Of a DNA stretch of 64,000 bases, positions 10,091 to 18,850 are shown one piece after another. The first letter of the stretch is position 1, and the number at the start of each line of letters is the position of its first letter. Where the stretch lies: positions 124,001 to 188,000 of the forward strand of contig UBMI01000005.1 of the NCBI GenBank assembly GCA_900466475.1, given 5' to 3'. The notes under the pieces were generated by a model. The model saw only the letters and a list, made by a program, of their open reading frames with translations. It searched no databases and had not been told where the DNA came from. The translations under genes and the position numbers were made by a program. This stretch comes from Hyphomicrobiales bacterium (GTDB taxonomy: Bacteria; Pseudomonadota; Alphaproteobacteria; Rhizobiales; Rhizobiaceae).

Positions 10091-11545
10091 GTGACTTTCG
10101 TCCCGTTCACGAAGATCTGCGGCGGCTTGAGTTCCAAGATCCTGGCAACTTGGCACAGCCTTGATTTGACGAAGCAATTTTTGATTGTGGCGGGACTCGT
10201 CATCTGCAGTTCGATGGCAATCCTGGGAGAGTGGCTGAACGGCCAGATTGCGGCAAATCAGCTGAGAAGTCGGGCCGAATCCGGCGCCCTTTACATGGAG
10301 GGCTTTCTTGCTCGTCACATCGAGGGCACGTCGAGCGACCCCCAGGTGGCCGAAGCCCGCCGCAAGGAACTCGACGATCTGTTGATCGGCACCGATCTCG
10401 CGCGCCGTGTCGAAGGCTTCAGGATCTGGCGCAGTGATGGGGCAGTGATCTACAGCACCGACAAGTCTCTCATCGGGAAAACTTTCCCGTCGTCGGATAT
10501 CGACCTGGCCTTTTCGGGCCAGGTCGTCGCCCAGCTTGAAGACGGCCATAACGACGGTGAGGAAGGAGAGGCGACCACCGGCCGGCCGTTGATCGAAATC
10601 TACGCGCCGATCTATCGCTCCGGCACGCGCGACATCATTGCCGTAGGAGAACTCTACGAGGATGCCGCCGAATTCGTGGTCCAGCGAGCCCGGGTCCAAC
10701 GTCAGACCTGGGCAATCGTTGGCGCAACAACACTGGCCATCATGGCGTTGCTGTTCCTTATCGTTCGACGGGCGAGCAATATCATTGCCAATCAAAGGAT
10801 GACGCTGAAATCACAACTGACCGAGGCACAGACGCTGGCCAAGCAGAACACCGAGCTCCGCAAGGCCGCCGATCGGGCGCGCATGGATGCCTCTAAGTCC
10901 AACGAGCAGCTTCTCAACCGCATTGGTGCGGATCTTCACGATGGTCCCGTTCAGCTGCTCAGCCTGCTGATCCTCAAGCTTGGGGAAAATACAGAGGCAC
11001 CGGTTTCATCGACCCCCGCGACCGTCGAGAGCGCATCCGGGGTGCAAGAGGCCGATCTTGCTCCCTCACGTATTGCAAGCCAGGTGCTTACAGAGTTGCG
11101 TGAACTGTCGACAGGGCTGGTCTTGCCGGAGATAGAACATTTGCCGCTGAAGGCGGCCCTGCGCATGGCGATCGACCGGCACGAATATGCAACCGGTTCG
11201 AAAGTTACATCGGAGTGCGACGAGTTGCCCGATCGTGTCGCGCATCCTTTGAAGATCTGTCTTTATCGGGTTGTCCAGGAGGGGCTCAGCAACGCATTTC
11301 GGCATGGCGGCGGGCGTGACCAGCGGGTCTTTGCTTCGGCAGACCTGTCGGCCATCACTGTCGTTATTGCAGACAGCGGCCCGGGCTTTGGAAAGAGCAA
11401 CCCGAGAGGGAACCACAGACCGCTCGGCCTGCAGGGCATCCGCAATCGCGTTGAGGCCTTCGGCGGCCGTGTTCAGATTCGCCACGGCCCGCGCTCGGGA
11501 ACCGAGCTTGAGGTCGTCGTGCCGATGGAAGGCAACAGTATCTAG
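10091..11545 (+). CDS. Membrane-bound sensor histidine kinase, NarL/HisKA_3 type
   Basis: The sensor has one membrane helix near residues 22-44, an extracytoplasmic region of about 160 residues, and a second helix (IVGATTLAIMALLFLIV) near residue 210-228. A coiled-coil linker, the HisKA_3 dimerisation box with phospho-accepting H283 (LHDGPVQ), and an HATPase domain (N-box around EGLSNAFRHGG, G-box ADSGPGFG) follow. The extracytoplasmic part resembles no sensor domain I can name. I chose GTG 10091, which has GGAAG five bases upstream and gives 484 residues; a longer frame upstream would overlap the peroxidase gene. The response regulator is encoded tail-to-tail, sharing four bases at the stop codons. 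The pair probably forms a two-component system, and control of the peroxidase operon is an inference from position only. Confidence 0.88.
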   Translation: MTFVPFTKICGGLSSKILATWHSLDLTKQFLIVAGLVICSSMAILGEWLNGQIAANQLRSRAESGALYMEGFLARHIEGTSSDPQVAEARRKELDDLLIGTDLARRVEGFRIWRSDGAVIYSTDKSLIGKTFPSSDIDLAFSGQVVAQLEDGHNDGEEGEATTGRPLIEIYAPIYRSGTRDIIAVGELYEDAAEFVVQRARVQRQTWAIVGATTLAIMALLFLIVRRASNIIANQRMTLKSQLTEAQTLAKQNTELRKAADRARMDASKSNEQLLNRIGADLHDGPVQLLSLLILKLGENTEAPVSSTPATVESASGVQEADLAPSRIASQVLTELRELSTGLVLPEIEHLPLKAALRMAIDRHEYATGSKVTSECDELPDRVAHPLKICLYRVVQEGLSNAFRHGGGRDQRVFASADLSAITVVIADSGPGFGKSNPRGNHRPLGLQGIRNRVEAFGGRVQIRHGPRSGTELEVVVPMEGNSI

Positions 11546-12201
11546 TGGCGCTGAATGGTGTCTGTTCCACTCTCAAGCTTTTGAGCGGCGAGTAGGACTT
11601 CCAGCCGATTTCGCGCGTTCAGCTTCTGCATGAGTATCGTCATGTAGTTTTTCACAGTCTTCTCGCCGATCTGCAGGTCGGCTGCGATCTGACGGTTCGT
11701 GAATCCCCGCAACAGCATGCGGATGATCTGGCCCTCGCGGATGCTGAGCTTCACTTCCGTACCCGTCACTTTTCGCAGCGAGGCTATCTTGAGCTCTTCT
11801 ATGACCTTGCAGGCAAAGGCGGGAGTGATGAACATATCGCCTCGGTGGACGGTTGCGATGGCCTGGATGAGCTCCTTGGCGCTGCTGCCTTTGAGCACAT
11901 AGCCGCTAGCGCCGGCATTGAGTGCTCGCACAGCGTAATCGCTGCCCGTCATGGCTGTGAAGACAAGGATCTTTGTTCGTATTTTTTCGACAAGTTTCGA
12001 GATCGTGTCGAACATGTTTCCCGGCATTATCAGATCGACGATGAAAACGTCGGGCGCCAGGCGCAGGCCAATCTCCAATGCCTCCTCAGCGCTCGACCCG
12101 GTCGCTGCGACAGCAAATGCCGGCTGCTTCCTAAGGATCTCCGTCAATCCTGCCAGCATTAGCGGATGGTCGTCGACCAACGCTACTGAGATTGGACTCA
12201 T
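11542..12201 (-). CDS. NarL/FixJ-family response regulator
   Basis: This protein has an N-terminal receiver domain with acidic pocket D10-D11, phospho-accepting D56 (IVDLIMPG), conserved T/K positions (VFTAMTG and VLKGSS), and a C-terminal LuxR-type helix-turn-helix (LSIREGQIIRMLLRG, then NRQIAADLQIGEKTVKNYM). The length (219 residues) is normal for the family. ATG 12201 is preferred over the in-frame GTG nine bases upstream, because an AGGG ribosome site is correctly spaced from the ATG only. The gene converges on the HisKA_3 kinase, the usual partner type for this regulator family. The stop codons of the two genes overlap in the palindrome CTAG, leaving no room for a terminator between them. 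Confidence 0.92.
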   Translation of the reverse strand: MSPISVALVDDHPLMLAGLTEILRKQPAFAVAATGSSAEEALEIGLRLAPDVFIVDLIMPGNMFDTISKLVEKIRTKILVFTAMTGSDYAVRALNAGASGYVLKGSSAKELIQAIATVHRGDMFITPAFACKVIEELKIASLRKVTGTEVKLSIREGQIIRMLLRGFTNRQIAADLQIGEKTVKNYMTILMQKLNARNRLEVLLAAQKLESGTDTIQRH

Positions 12202-12652
12202 GTTATGCACCCTGTACCCAGTAATTGCTTAATTTGTATTCGCAATTTAATTTCCTGTCTATGTAGCCATTTATGGCTATTACTCTCATGGGTGGAGTAT
12301 AATTCCAATCGCATACCACCCTCGCCCGAGCTGCGTTCAGTCCAGGCGCAATTCCAAGTCTGCCTCGGGTATGGCGGATCGTGTCATCGCCGGTGCGCGC
12401 ATTCCGCGAAAGCAACGCTGACAGCGCGAACTTTCCGCGCCGGTCAAAACGCTTGCCTATTTCGGGCTCGACCGCGACGAACTGAAGCAATGGAAATCTG
12501 GTGGAGACGATGAGGGCACGTCTTGCAACGTCGAGAGCCGTCACCTTCAGGCGGACGGCACCTTCTCGGCACCGGTGGAGGATGCCGCAAATCGGCAGGC
12601 TTGGAACGATAAGGCTGTTCTAAAATACGTTCGAAGGCGCGACAGCCGACAG
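12202..12652. other. Stretch without a recognisable gene
   Basis: These 451 bases lie between the start of the response regulator and the end of the AsnC-type regulator. Short open frames exist on both strands (for example 12203-12544 minus), but none has a ribosome site or recognisable protein pattern. The part next to the regulator (12211-12310) is A/T-rich and probably holds its promoter. Confidence 0.5.
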
Positions 12653-13120
12653 TCAATCTTCTATCGGAAATGAAAAGCCAGCTTTCACCCGATCCATCAC
12701 CACCATGGTCTTGAAACCCTTGATATCGTGGTTCTCATAGAAGAACCTGCGGGTGAAGGCTTCGTAGTCCTCCATGTCCTTCGCGGTAATCACCAGGATG
12801 AAATCGGCATCACCCGTCACGTAGTAGCCGATCATCACTTCCTTGGTGGCGCGGATCGCCGCCTTGAAGCGATCGACGATGTCTGCCCGTTCGCGCTCCA
12901 GAGAGACAAGAACAATCATGGTGATACCGCGCCCGGCAGCCTTTGGCGAGACGATGGACACGTCTGCCTCGATCACTCCTTCCTCACGCAGCCGCTTCAG
13001 TCGTCGCTGACAGGCAGTTGGCGAGAGATTGACGATCTGTGCCAATTCTTCCGAGGTCAGACGGTTGTTCTTCTGGACGGCGTCAAGCAGCGCGCGATCG
13101 GCCCTATCGAGAGTGGTCAT
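12653..13120 (-). CDS. asnC: Lrp/AsnC-family regulator of the ectoine degradation genes
   Basis: This 155-residue regulator has an N-terminal winged helix-turn-helix (LDAVQKNNRLTSEELAQIVNL, split at residues 10-30, then TACQRRLKRLREEGVI) and a C-terminal RAM effector-binding domain. Length and order are typical of Lrp/AsnC proteins. It is transcribed away from doeC and doeD. The same three-gene grouping (asnC or doeX with doeC and doeD) is known from ectoine degraders such as Halomonas elongata and Ruegeria pomeroyi, which is why I name it this way. A dyad sits in the 120-base intergenic space and is probably its binding site. The exact effector cannot be read from the sequence. Confidence 0.88.
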   Translation of the reverse strand: MTTLDRADRALLDAVQKNNRLTSEELAQIVNLSPTACQRRLKRLREEGVIEADVSIVSPKAAGRGITMIVLVSLERERADIVDRFKAAIRATKEVMIGYYVTGDADFILVITAKDMEDYEAFTRRFFYENHDIKGFKTMVVMDRVKAGFSFPIED

Positions 13121-13138
13121 GCAGAAATCCTGCGTTAA

Positions 13139-13168
13139 CTGTGCAAATTAAGCCCAATTCCTGCACAG
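13139..13168. promoter_or_regulatory. Dyad in the asnC-doeC intergenic region
   Basis: CTGTGCA (13139-13145) and TGCACAG (13162-13168) form a perfect 7-base inverted repeat around an A/T-rich centre that itself contains AATT twice. It lies 18 bases upstream of asnC and 72 bases upstream of doeC, a fitting place for autoregulation and divergent control by the Lrp-type protein. Confidence 0.5.
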
Positions 13169-13240
13169 AACGTCAATTCAATGCAGCCTATCGATCATGA
13201 TGCACGGCTAGTCTCCTTGTAAACCCACCTGGAGCTCCGC

Positions 13241-14719
13241 ATGAAGGGTATCGCCAGCACTGCGCTGAAAAACCTGCAACGACCCGATCTGATCGAGCGC
13301 CGCGCGTTTCTCGACGGCAACTGGGCACACCGGCGAGAGACGCTCAGCGTCATCGATCCGGCAACCGGCGAGCACCTAGCCGATGTCGCGGCCTGCTCGC
13401 TCGAAGATGCCGATGCCGCCGTCGACGCCGCGAAAAATGCCTTTCTCGATTGGCGTGACAGGCTCCCGGTCGAACGGGGCCAGATCCTGCGTTCCTGGAG
13501 CAAATTGATGCGCGGCAACGCGCAGGACCTTGCTGTCATCATGACCGCTGAACAGGGAAAGCCGCTGGCAGAATCGCTTGGCGAGATTTCCTATGCCGCG
13601 AACTTTCTCGACTGGTTCGCGGCTGAAGGCGAGCGTGCCTATGGCGAAACGATACCGAGCCACCTGCCGGGCAGCCGCCTTTCCGTGCAGATGCAGCCGC
13701 TTGGCGTAACGGTTGCGATCACGCCGTGGAATTTTCCCTCTGCGATGATTACCCGCAAGGCGGGTGCCGCGCTCGCAGCCGGCTGCACGATGATCGTCAA
13801 GCCCGCCCCGGAAACACCTTTGTCTGCTCTTGCTCTGGCAAAGCTTGCTCAAGAGGCTGGGATGCCCGCCGGCGTATTCCAGGTTCTCACCGGGGAGGCG
13901 GCCCCGCTTGCGCGCCGCCTGCTCGAACACACGGATGTGCGTGCCTTTTCCTTCACCGGCTCGACGGAAGTCGGGCGGATCCTGCTGACACAATCGGCGG
14001 CGACTGTGAAGAAGGCCTCGCTGGAACTTGGCGGCCACGCACCTTTCATCCTGTTCGACGATGCCGAGCTTTCCAAGGCTGTGAGAGGCTGTGTGGGCGC
14101 AAAATTCGCGACGTCGGGACAGGATTGCCTCGCCGCCAACAGGATTTACGTCCAGCGTGGGCACTATGATCGTTTCGTCGACGCCTTCGCCAGGGCGACC
14201 ATGGAGCTCAACGTCGGTCATGGCCTTGCAGCCGGCACCGATATCGGGCCGATGACGCGCGCTTCGGTTGCCGAAAAATGCCGCCAGCAGATTGCGCAAG
14301 CGCTTTCAGCCGGTGCGCGTCTCGTCTGCGGCGGACAGGACAGCCCGCTGGGCGGCAATTTCGTGACACCGACCGTGCTCGCCGATGTCACTGACGACAT
14401 GCTGATTGCCCGCGATGAGACCTTCGGCCCGGTCGCAGCGATACTGCCCTTCGATGACGAGCAGGAAGTGCTCGCGCGCGCCAATGCCACGGAAATGGGG
14501 CTGGCTGCCTACGTCTACACCAACGATCTCAGCCGCGCGATGCGTCTGACCGACCGGCTCGAATACGGCATGATCGCCGTCAACACACCGAAATTCACCG
14601 GCGCCCCGATACCATTCGGCGGCTGGAAACAATCGGGCCTTGGTCGCGAAGGTTCGCGCCACGGCCTCCTGGAATATCTCGAAGCAAAATATGTCTGCTT
14701 CGGCAACCTCGCTGCATGA
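13241..14719 (+). CDS. doeC: NAD(P)-dependent aldehyde dehydrogenase, probable aspartate-semialdehyde dehydrogenase DoeC
   Basis: This is a full-length aldehyde dehydrogenase (492 residues) of the succinate-semialdehyde dehydrogenase (GabD) branch. The nucleotide-binding region includes TPWNFP, FTGSTEVG and KPAPETPLSA. The general base is E262 (LELGGHAP) and the catalytic cysteine is C296 (SGQDCLAANR). From sequence alone it could be taken for GabD. Its position between an AsnC regulator and a class III aminotransferase, next to enuR/eut/ehu, points to DoeC, which oxidises L-aspartate-beta-semialdehyde to aspartate as the last step of ectoine breakdown. The ATG at 13241 follows a GGAG ribosome site. 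Confidence 0.85.
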   Translation: MKGIASTALKNLQRPDLIERRAFLDGNWAHRRETLSVIDPATGEHLADVAACSLEDADAAVDAAKNAFLDWRDRLPVERGQILRSWSKLMRGNAQDLAVIMTAEQGKPLAESLGEISYAANFLDWFAAEGERAYGETIPSHLPGSRLSVQMQPLGVTVAITPWNFPSAMITRKAGAALAAGCTMIVKPAPETPLSALALAKLAQEAGMPAGVFQVLTGEAAPLARRLLEHTDVRAFSFTGSTEVGRILLTQSAATVKKASLELGGHAPFILFDDAELSKAVRGCVGAKFATSGQDCLAANRIYVQRGHYDRFVDAFARATMELNVGHGLAAGTDIGPMTRASVAEKCRQQIAQALSAGARLVCGGQDSPLGGNFVTPTVLADVTDDMLIARDETFGPVAAILPFDDEQEVLARANATEMGLAAYVYTNDLSRAMRLTDRLEYGMIAVNTPKFTGAPIPFGGWKQSGLGREGSRHGLLEYLEAKYVCFGNLAA

Positions 14720-14732
14720 AAGGATCCGCGCC

Positions 14733-16136
14733 ATGACCGTCAATCCCAATCAGATCGCCGAGATGGACCGTAATTCGGTCCTGCATCCTTTCACGCAACT
14801 CAAGGATTTCGCCAGCGGCAAGATGGGCGATCCGACCATCGTCGAAACGGGCAAGGGCATCCGCATTCAGGATGCGCACGGCAAGCAGCTGATCGACGGT
14901 TTCGCCGGCCTCTACTGCGTCAATATCGGCTATGGCCGTACCGAGGTCGCCGAGGCCATTTCGCGCCAAGCCTATCGCCTCGCCTACTACCACACCTATG
15001 CCGCCCACACGACGGATGAGCTCGCGATCCTTTCCGATCGGCTGGTGAAAATGGCGCCCGGCAAGATGAGCAAGATCTTCTACGGCATGTCGGGCTCCGA
15101 CGCCAACGAAACGCAAGCCAAGCTCGTCTGGTATTACAGCAACCTGCGCGGCAAGCCGAACAAGAAGAAGATTATCTCCCGCGAACGCGGTTATCATGGT
15201 TGCAGCGTCGTCTCCGGCTCCATGACCGGCATGAGTTTCTACCATGACCATATGGATCTGCCGCGTGCGGGCATTGTCCACACGGGTGCACCGCATTTCT
15301 ACTGGGGCGCCGAAGCCGGCGAAACGGAACGTGAATTTTCCAAACGCCGTGCTGACGAGCTCGAAGCCCTGATCCTGCGTGAAGACCCGGACACGATCGG
15401 TGCCTTCATCGCCGAACCCGTGCTCGGCACCGGCGGCATCACGCCGCCGCCACAGGGCTATTGGGAGGAGGTGCAGAAGATCCTCAAGAAATACGATATC
15501 CTGCTCATCGCCGACGAAGTCATTACCGGTTTCGGACGCACCGGCTCGATGTTCGGATCGCAGCATTACGGCATCGAACCCGACCTGATCACCGTCGCCA
15601 AGGGTCTGACCTCCGCCTATTTTCCGCTGTCGGGCGCAATCGTTGGCGAAAAGGTCTACAAAGTGATGGAGGAAGGGGCTGATCGGGTCGGCTCTTTCTC
15701 GCATGGCTACACTTATTCCGGTCACCCGATCGGCGCCGCAGCGGCGAACGCCGTTCTCGACATCGTCGAGAAGGAGGATCTGCCGGGGAATGCCCGCGCC
15801 GTCGGCAGCTATTTCCAGGAGCAGCTGAAGGCCAAGTTTGCTCAGCTCCCGATCGTTGGTGAAGTGCGAGGCGTCGGCCTGATGGGCGCAATCGAATTCG
15901 TGGCCGATCGGGAGAGGAAGACGCGCTTTGCACCCGGCATGACTGTCGGTGCACGGATCTCGAAGGCGGCGCGCAACCGGGGGCTGATTGCCCGTGCCAT
16001 GCCGCATGGCGATATCCTGGGTTTTGCCCCGCCGCTCGTCACGACGAAGGACGAAGTCGACGAAATCATCGCCATTGCCGAATCCGCCGTCCGCTCCGTG
16101 ATGGACGAATTGATCAAGGCTGGCGAGAAGATCTGA
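14733..16136 (+). CDS. doeD: Class III aminotransferase, probable diaminobutyrate transaminase DoeD
   Basis: This is a 467-residue fold-type I PLP aminotransferase. The cofactor-binding lysine is K290 (TVAKGLTSAYFPLSG), the phosphate-binding turn is GMSGSDANE, and the acidic residue that contacts the pyridine is in LIADEVITGFGR. The ATG at 14733 has AAAGGA upstream and lies 13 bases after doeC, so the two are co-transcribed. Relatives include omega-amino acid:pyruvate and GABA transaminases. In the ectoine context the expected reaction is transfer of the 4-amino group of L-2,4-diaminobutyrate to give aspartate-beta-semialdehyde, the substrate of DoeC. A GABA/polyamine role is the main alternative. 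Confidence 0.85.
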   Translation: MTVNPNQIAEMDRNSVLHPFTQLKDFASGKMGDPTIVETGKGIRIQDAHGKQLIDGFAGLYCVNIGYGRTEVAEAISRQAYRLAYYHTYAAHTTDELAILSDRLVKMAPGKMSKIFYGMSGSDANETQAKLVWYYSNLRGKPNKKKIISRERGYHGCSVVSGSMTGMSFYHDHMDLPRAGIVHTGAPHFYWGAEAGETEREFSKRRADELEALILREDPDTIGAFIAEPVLGTGGITPPPQGYWEEVQKILKKYDILLIADEVITGFGRTGSMFGSQHYGIEPDLITVAKGLTSAYFPLSGAIVGEKVYKVMEEGADRVGSFSHGYTYSGHPIGAAAANAVLDIVEKEDLPGNARAVGSYFQEQLKAKFAQLPIVGEVRGVGLMGAIEFVADRERKTRFAPGMTVGARISKAARNRGLIARAMPHGDILGFAPPLVTTKDEVDEIIAIAESAVRSVMDELIKAGEKI

Positions 16137-16150
16137 TGGAAGCATGGCCG

Positions 16151-16173
16151 GCGGGCGAGAAACTCTCGCCCGC
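16151..16173 (+). terminator. Hairpin after doeCD
   Basis: A perfect 10-base stem (GCGGGCGAGA / TCTCGCCCGC) with a three-base loop begins 14 bases after the doeD stop. No T-run follows, so termination may be inefficient. Confidence 0.6.
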
Positions 16174-16313
16174 AACTGCCGATTTGCGAGCAAAGTCGAG
16201 ATGATTGTGATTATTTCTGAAGCAATCACGGCTCGACATGCAAAGCGCTTCATCTTTTCAGAAGAAGCGTGCATAATGTCATGAAATGATCGTCCTCAAA
16301 ACGAGACAATTTC

Positions 16314-17762
16314 ATGCGCCGTCAAGCCAATCCGCTAAACACTTCTCCGACTACGGCGACGAAGCCGGTGGTCTGGCGACCAAGCCTCGCCAAGCAAAAA
16401 GGCGAGACGAAGCATGCAGTACTCACCGAGCGCATCATCGCCGATATCGATGCCGGTGTGCTCAAGCCAATGGATCGCATGCCGACGCATCGCGATCTTG
16501 CGCGTGAACTTGGCCTTTCCGTCCAGACCGTCAGCCTCTCCTACAAGGAGGCTGAACGGCTCGGCTATCTGAGCGGTGAGATTGGTCGCGGCACTTTCGT
16601 GAAGACACGGGTTACGGACCGGGCCGGGCGCATGATGCTTGATCATAGCGCCAACGAGGTGCTCGATCTTTCCATTATCCGCGGCGTCTATCTCGATGCA
16701 CATGAGACCGCATCGCGCGAGATTCTTCGTGAGCTCGCCGATGGCGACAATGCGAGCTTCATGCGCCCGTGCCGCCCCGTCGCAGGCCTTGATCGCCACC
16801 GGGAAACGGCGCGCGCCTGGTTGCGCATGCTCGGTGTCACTGCCGGGGTAGAGCGCATCCTCGTCACCAATGGTGCTGCCCATGCCATTTTTCTCGCCTT
16901 AAGCTGCATTGTCCGCTCCGGCGATATCGTCTTGTGTGAGAATCTCACCGATCACGGCATCATCGGGCTTTCGAACGTCCTTGGCTTCAGCCTGAAGGGT
17001 TTGCCGACAGACAATAAGGGCATTTTACCCGATGCGTTGGAGGCCGTTTGTGCTGCAGGCGGTGTCCGAGCCCTCGTGCTGATCCCGACCCTCAATAATC
17101 CGACGGGTCATATCACGGGCGCGGCCCGCAGGAGCGAGATAGCCGCGATTGCGGCGCGATATGGCCTCTTCGTCATCGAAGATGAGGTCTATCGCCCATT
17201 GATCGAGGAAGACCTGCCGTCGATCACTGAGATGCTGCCCGACCTCGGCTTCTTCGTCACGAGCTTCACCAAAGCGGTGCTGACCGGGTTGCGCGTTGGC
17301 TATCTCGTTGTTCCACCCGCCTATTCCATTCGCGCCGCCTCGATCCTACGTGTGTCGAGCTGGAGCGGCACCTATCTGACCGGCGAAATCGCCACGCGTT
17401 GGGTCGAGAACGGCACGGCTCAGCGGTTGGTCGAAATCCAGCGTGACGAAGCGCGAGCGCGCCAAGCTATCGCCAGTGAAATCCTCGGAGACCATATCGC
17501 CTCCAGTCATCCGCTCTCGCTCTGCGCCTGGCTCAAGGTTCCGCCGTACTGGACCGAGGACGGGCTGGTCCGTTCACTGACCAACCAGAATGTCGCGGTC
17601 ACGCCGTCCGAACCCTTCATTGCCGGACCCGGCCATGGCGGTGGCATTCGCATCTGTCTGGGCGGACGCATGAACCATGCAAGCCTGGCCAGGGCACTGA
17701 CGATCGTACGGCAGGCCTTCGAGCAATTGCCGCCGGTCTATGACATCGGTGCCATCGGATAG
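16314..17762 (+). CDS. enuR: MocR/GabR-type regulator of ectoine use, EnuR
   Basis: This regulator fuses an N-terminal GntR winged helix (about residues 35-105, with MPTHRDLARELGLSVQTVS) to a fold-type I aminotransferase-like domain. The lysine expected to hold PLP is present as K320 (TSFTKAVLTGLRVGY), and NNPTGH and IEDEVYR match the usual cofactor contacts. Length 482 is normal for the family. EnuR proteins are known to repress ectoine catabolic genes and to respond to N-acetyl-diaminobutyrate and diaminobutyrate bound through PLP. The gene is read in the same direction as eutB, 68 bases apart, so autoregulation with the operon is likely. The ribosome site before ATG 16314 is weak. Confidence 0.92.
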   Translation: MRRQANPLNTSPTTATKPVVWRPSLAKQKGETKHAVLTERIIADIDAGVLKPMDRMPTHRDLARELGLSVQTVSLSYKEAERLGYLSGEIGRGTFVKTRVTDRAGRMMLDHSANEVLDLSIIRGVYLDAHETASREILRELADGDNASFMRPCRPVAGLDRHRETARAWLRMLGVTAGVERILVTNGAAHAIFLALSCIVRSGDIVLCENLTDHGIIGLSNVLGFSLKGLPTDNKGILPDALEAVCAAGGVRALVLIPTLNNPTGHITGAARRSEIAAIAARYGLFVIEDEVYRPLIEEDLPSITEMLPDLGFFVTSFTKAVLTGLRVGYLVVPPAYSIRAASILRVSSWSGTYLTGEIATRWVENGTAQRLVEIQRDEARARQAIASEILGDHIASSHPLSLCAWLKVPPYWTEDGLVRSLTNQNVAVTPSEPFIAGPGHGGGIRICLGGRMNHASLARALTIVRQAFEQLPPVYDIGAIG

Positions 17763-17830
17763 AGTCCGCCCAAGACAATCATTGAATCATTACAATAAAA
17801 TAATTGACATGATTTTACTTCGCTCTCAAC

Positions 17831-18850
17831 ATGACAATCATGAAGAGCGAATTCCTGTCCAGATCGACCGAAGAAAAGGTGCTGCCAGTCACACTGGCGG
17901 ACATCAAGCGGGCTGCCGCCCGCATCTTCGGCCGGGTGACGCGCACGCCGCTCGTCTACTCCGGTTCTCTGTCTGAGCGCACCGGCCAGCCCGTCCATCT
18001 CAAGCTCGAGACACGCCAGCCGATCGGCGCGTTCAAGCTGCGCGGCGCGATGAACGCGATCCTCTCGCTGGATGACGCGGCACGCAAGCGTGGTCTCGTC
18101 ACTGCCTCGACAGGCAATCACGGTCGCGCCGTCGCCTATGCCGCACGCGAACTCGGCGTTCCCGCCACCATCTGCATGTCATCGCTCGTTCCAGCCAACA
18201 AAGTCGAAGCGATCCGCGCGGTGGGCGCCGAGATCCGCATCATCGGCACATCTCAGGACGATGCCCAGGTGGAAGCCGAGCGCCTGACCGAGAGCCGTGG
18301 CCTCACGCCGATCCCGCCCTTCGACGATGCGGACGTCGTTGCCGGTCAAGGCACGATCGGCCTCGAAATTGTCGAGGTTCTTCCCGATCTCGCGACCGTG
18401 CTCGTGCCTCTTTCCGGCGGTGGTCTGGCTGGCGGCATTGCTGTTGCCATCAAGACCTTGAAGCCCCAAGCCCGCGTCATCGGTATATCGATGGAGCGTG
18501 GGGCGGCTATGCATGCGGCGATCGCCGCCGGCAAGCCTGTCGCGGTCCGCGAGGAGGAAACGCTGGCGGATTCGCTGGGCGGCGGCATCGGTCTTTCAAA
18601 CCATGTGACCTTCACACTTTGCCGCGATCTGCTCGATGACATCGTCCTTCTCACCGAAGACGAGATCGCCGAGGGCATCCGCCATGCGGCGCGACAGGAG
18701 GACATGACCGTTGAGGGTGCCGGCGCGGTCGGTATTGCCGCCATACTCGCAAACAAGATCGCAGTTTCCGGCCCTGCCGCTCTCATCATCTCAGGCGGCA
18801 ACATTGACCCGGCCCTGCACCAGAGAATCCTCGCGGAGGCTGCCACATGA
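17831..18850 (+). CDS. eutB: Threonine dehydratase-like PLP enzyme EutB (hydroxyectoine branch)
   Basis: This is a 339-residue fold-type II PLP protein of the serine/threonine dehydratase family. The Schiff-base lysine is K69 (GAFKLRGA), STGNHGRA binds the substrate carboxylate, and a glycine-rich PLP phosphate loop (PLSGGGLAGG) follows. It lacks the C-terminal ACT-like regulatory domain of IlvA. EutB works with EutA and EutC to channel hydroxylated diaminobutyrate derivatives into the ectoine pathway. Here it leads the enzyme genes, and its stop overlaps the eutC start by four bases. A second in-frame ATG three codons in (17840) is an alternative start. No eutA is found nearby. Confidence 0.9.
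   Translation: MTIMKSEFLSRSTEEKVLPVTLADIKRAAARIFGRVTRTPLVYSGSLSERTGQPVHLKLETRQPIGAFKLRGAMNAILSLDDAARKRGLVTASTGNHGRAVAYAARELGVPATICMSSLVPANKVEAIRAVGAEIRIIGTSQDDAQVEAERLTESRGLTPIPPFDDADVVAGQGTIGLEIVEVLPDLATVLVPLSGGGLAGGIAVAIKTLKPQARVIGISMERGAAMHAAIAAGKPVAVREEETLADSLGGGIGLSNHVTFTLCRDLLDDIVLLTEDEIAEGIRHAARQEDMTVEGAGAVGIAAILANKIAVSGPAALIISGGNIDPALHQRILAEAAT

Noticed and set aside
12203..12544. A 113-codon minus-strand frame upstream of the response regulator
   Set aside because: No ribosome site, no family pattern, and it occupies the A/T-rich promoter region.
13241..16136. GABA degradation pair (gabD/gabT)
   Set aside because: The families fit, but AsnC plus the adjoining enuR/eut/ehu genes point to DoeC and DoeD. 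Enzyme assays would settle it.
14595..16274. A 559-codon minus-strand frame opposite doeD
   Set aside because: Shadow of the aminotransferase gene in GC-rich DNA.
17804..17832. TTGACA at 17804-17809 as an eutB promoter
   Set aside because: A properly spaced -10 would overlap the eutB start codon, leaving no leader, and no good -10 hexamer is present.
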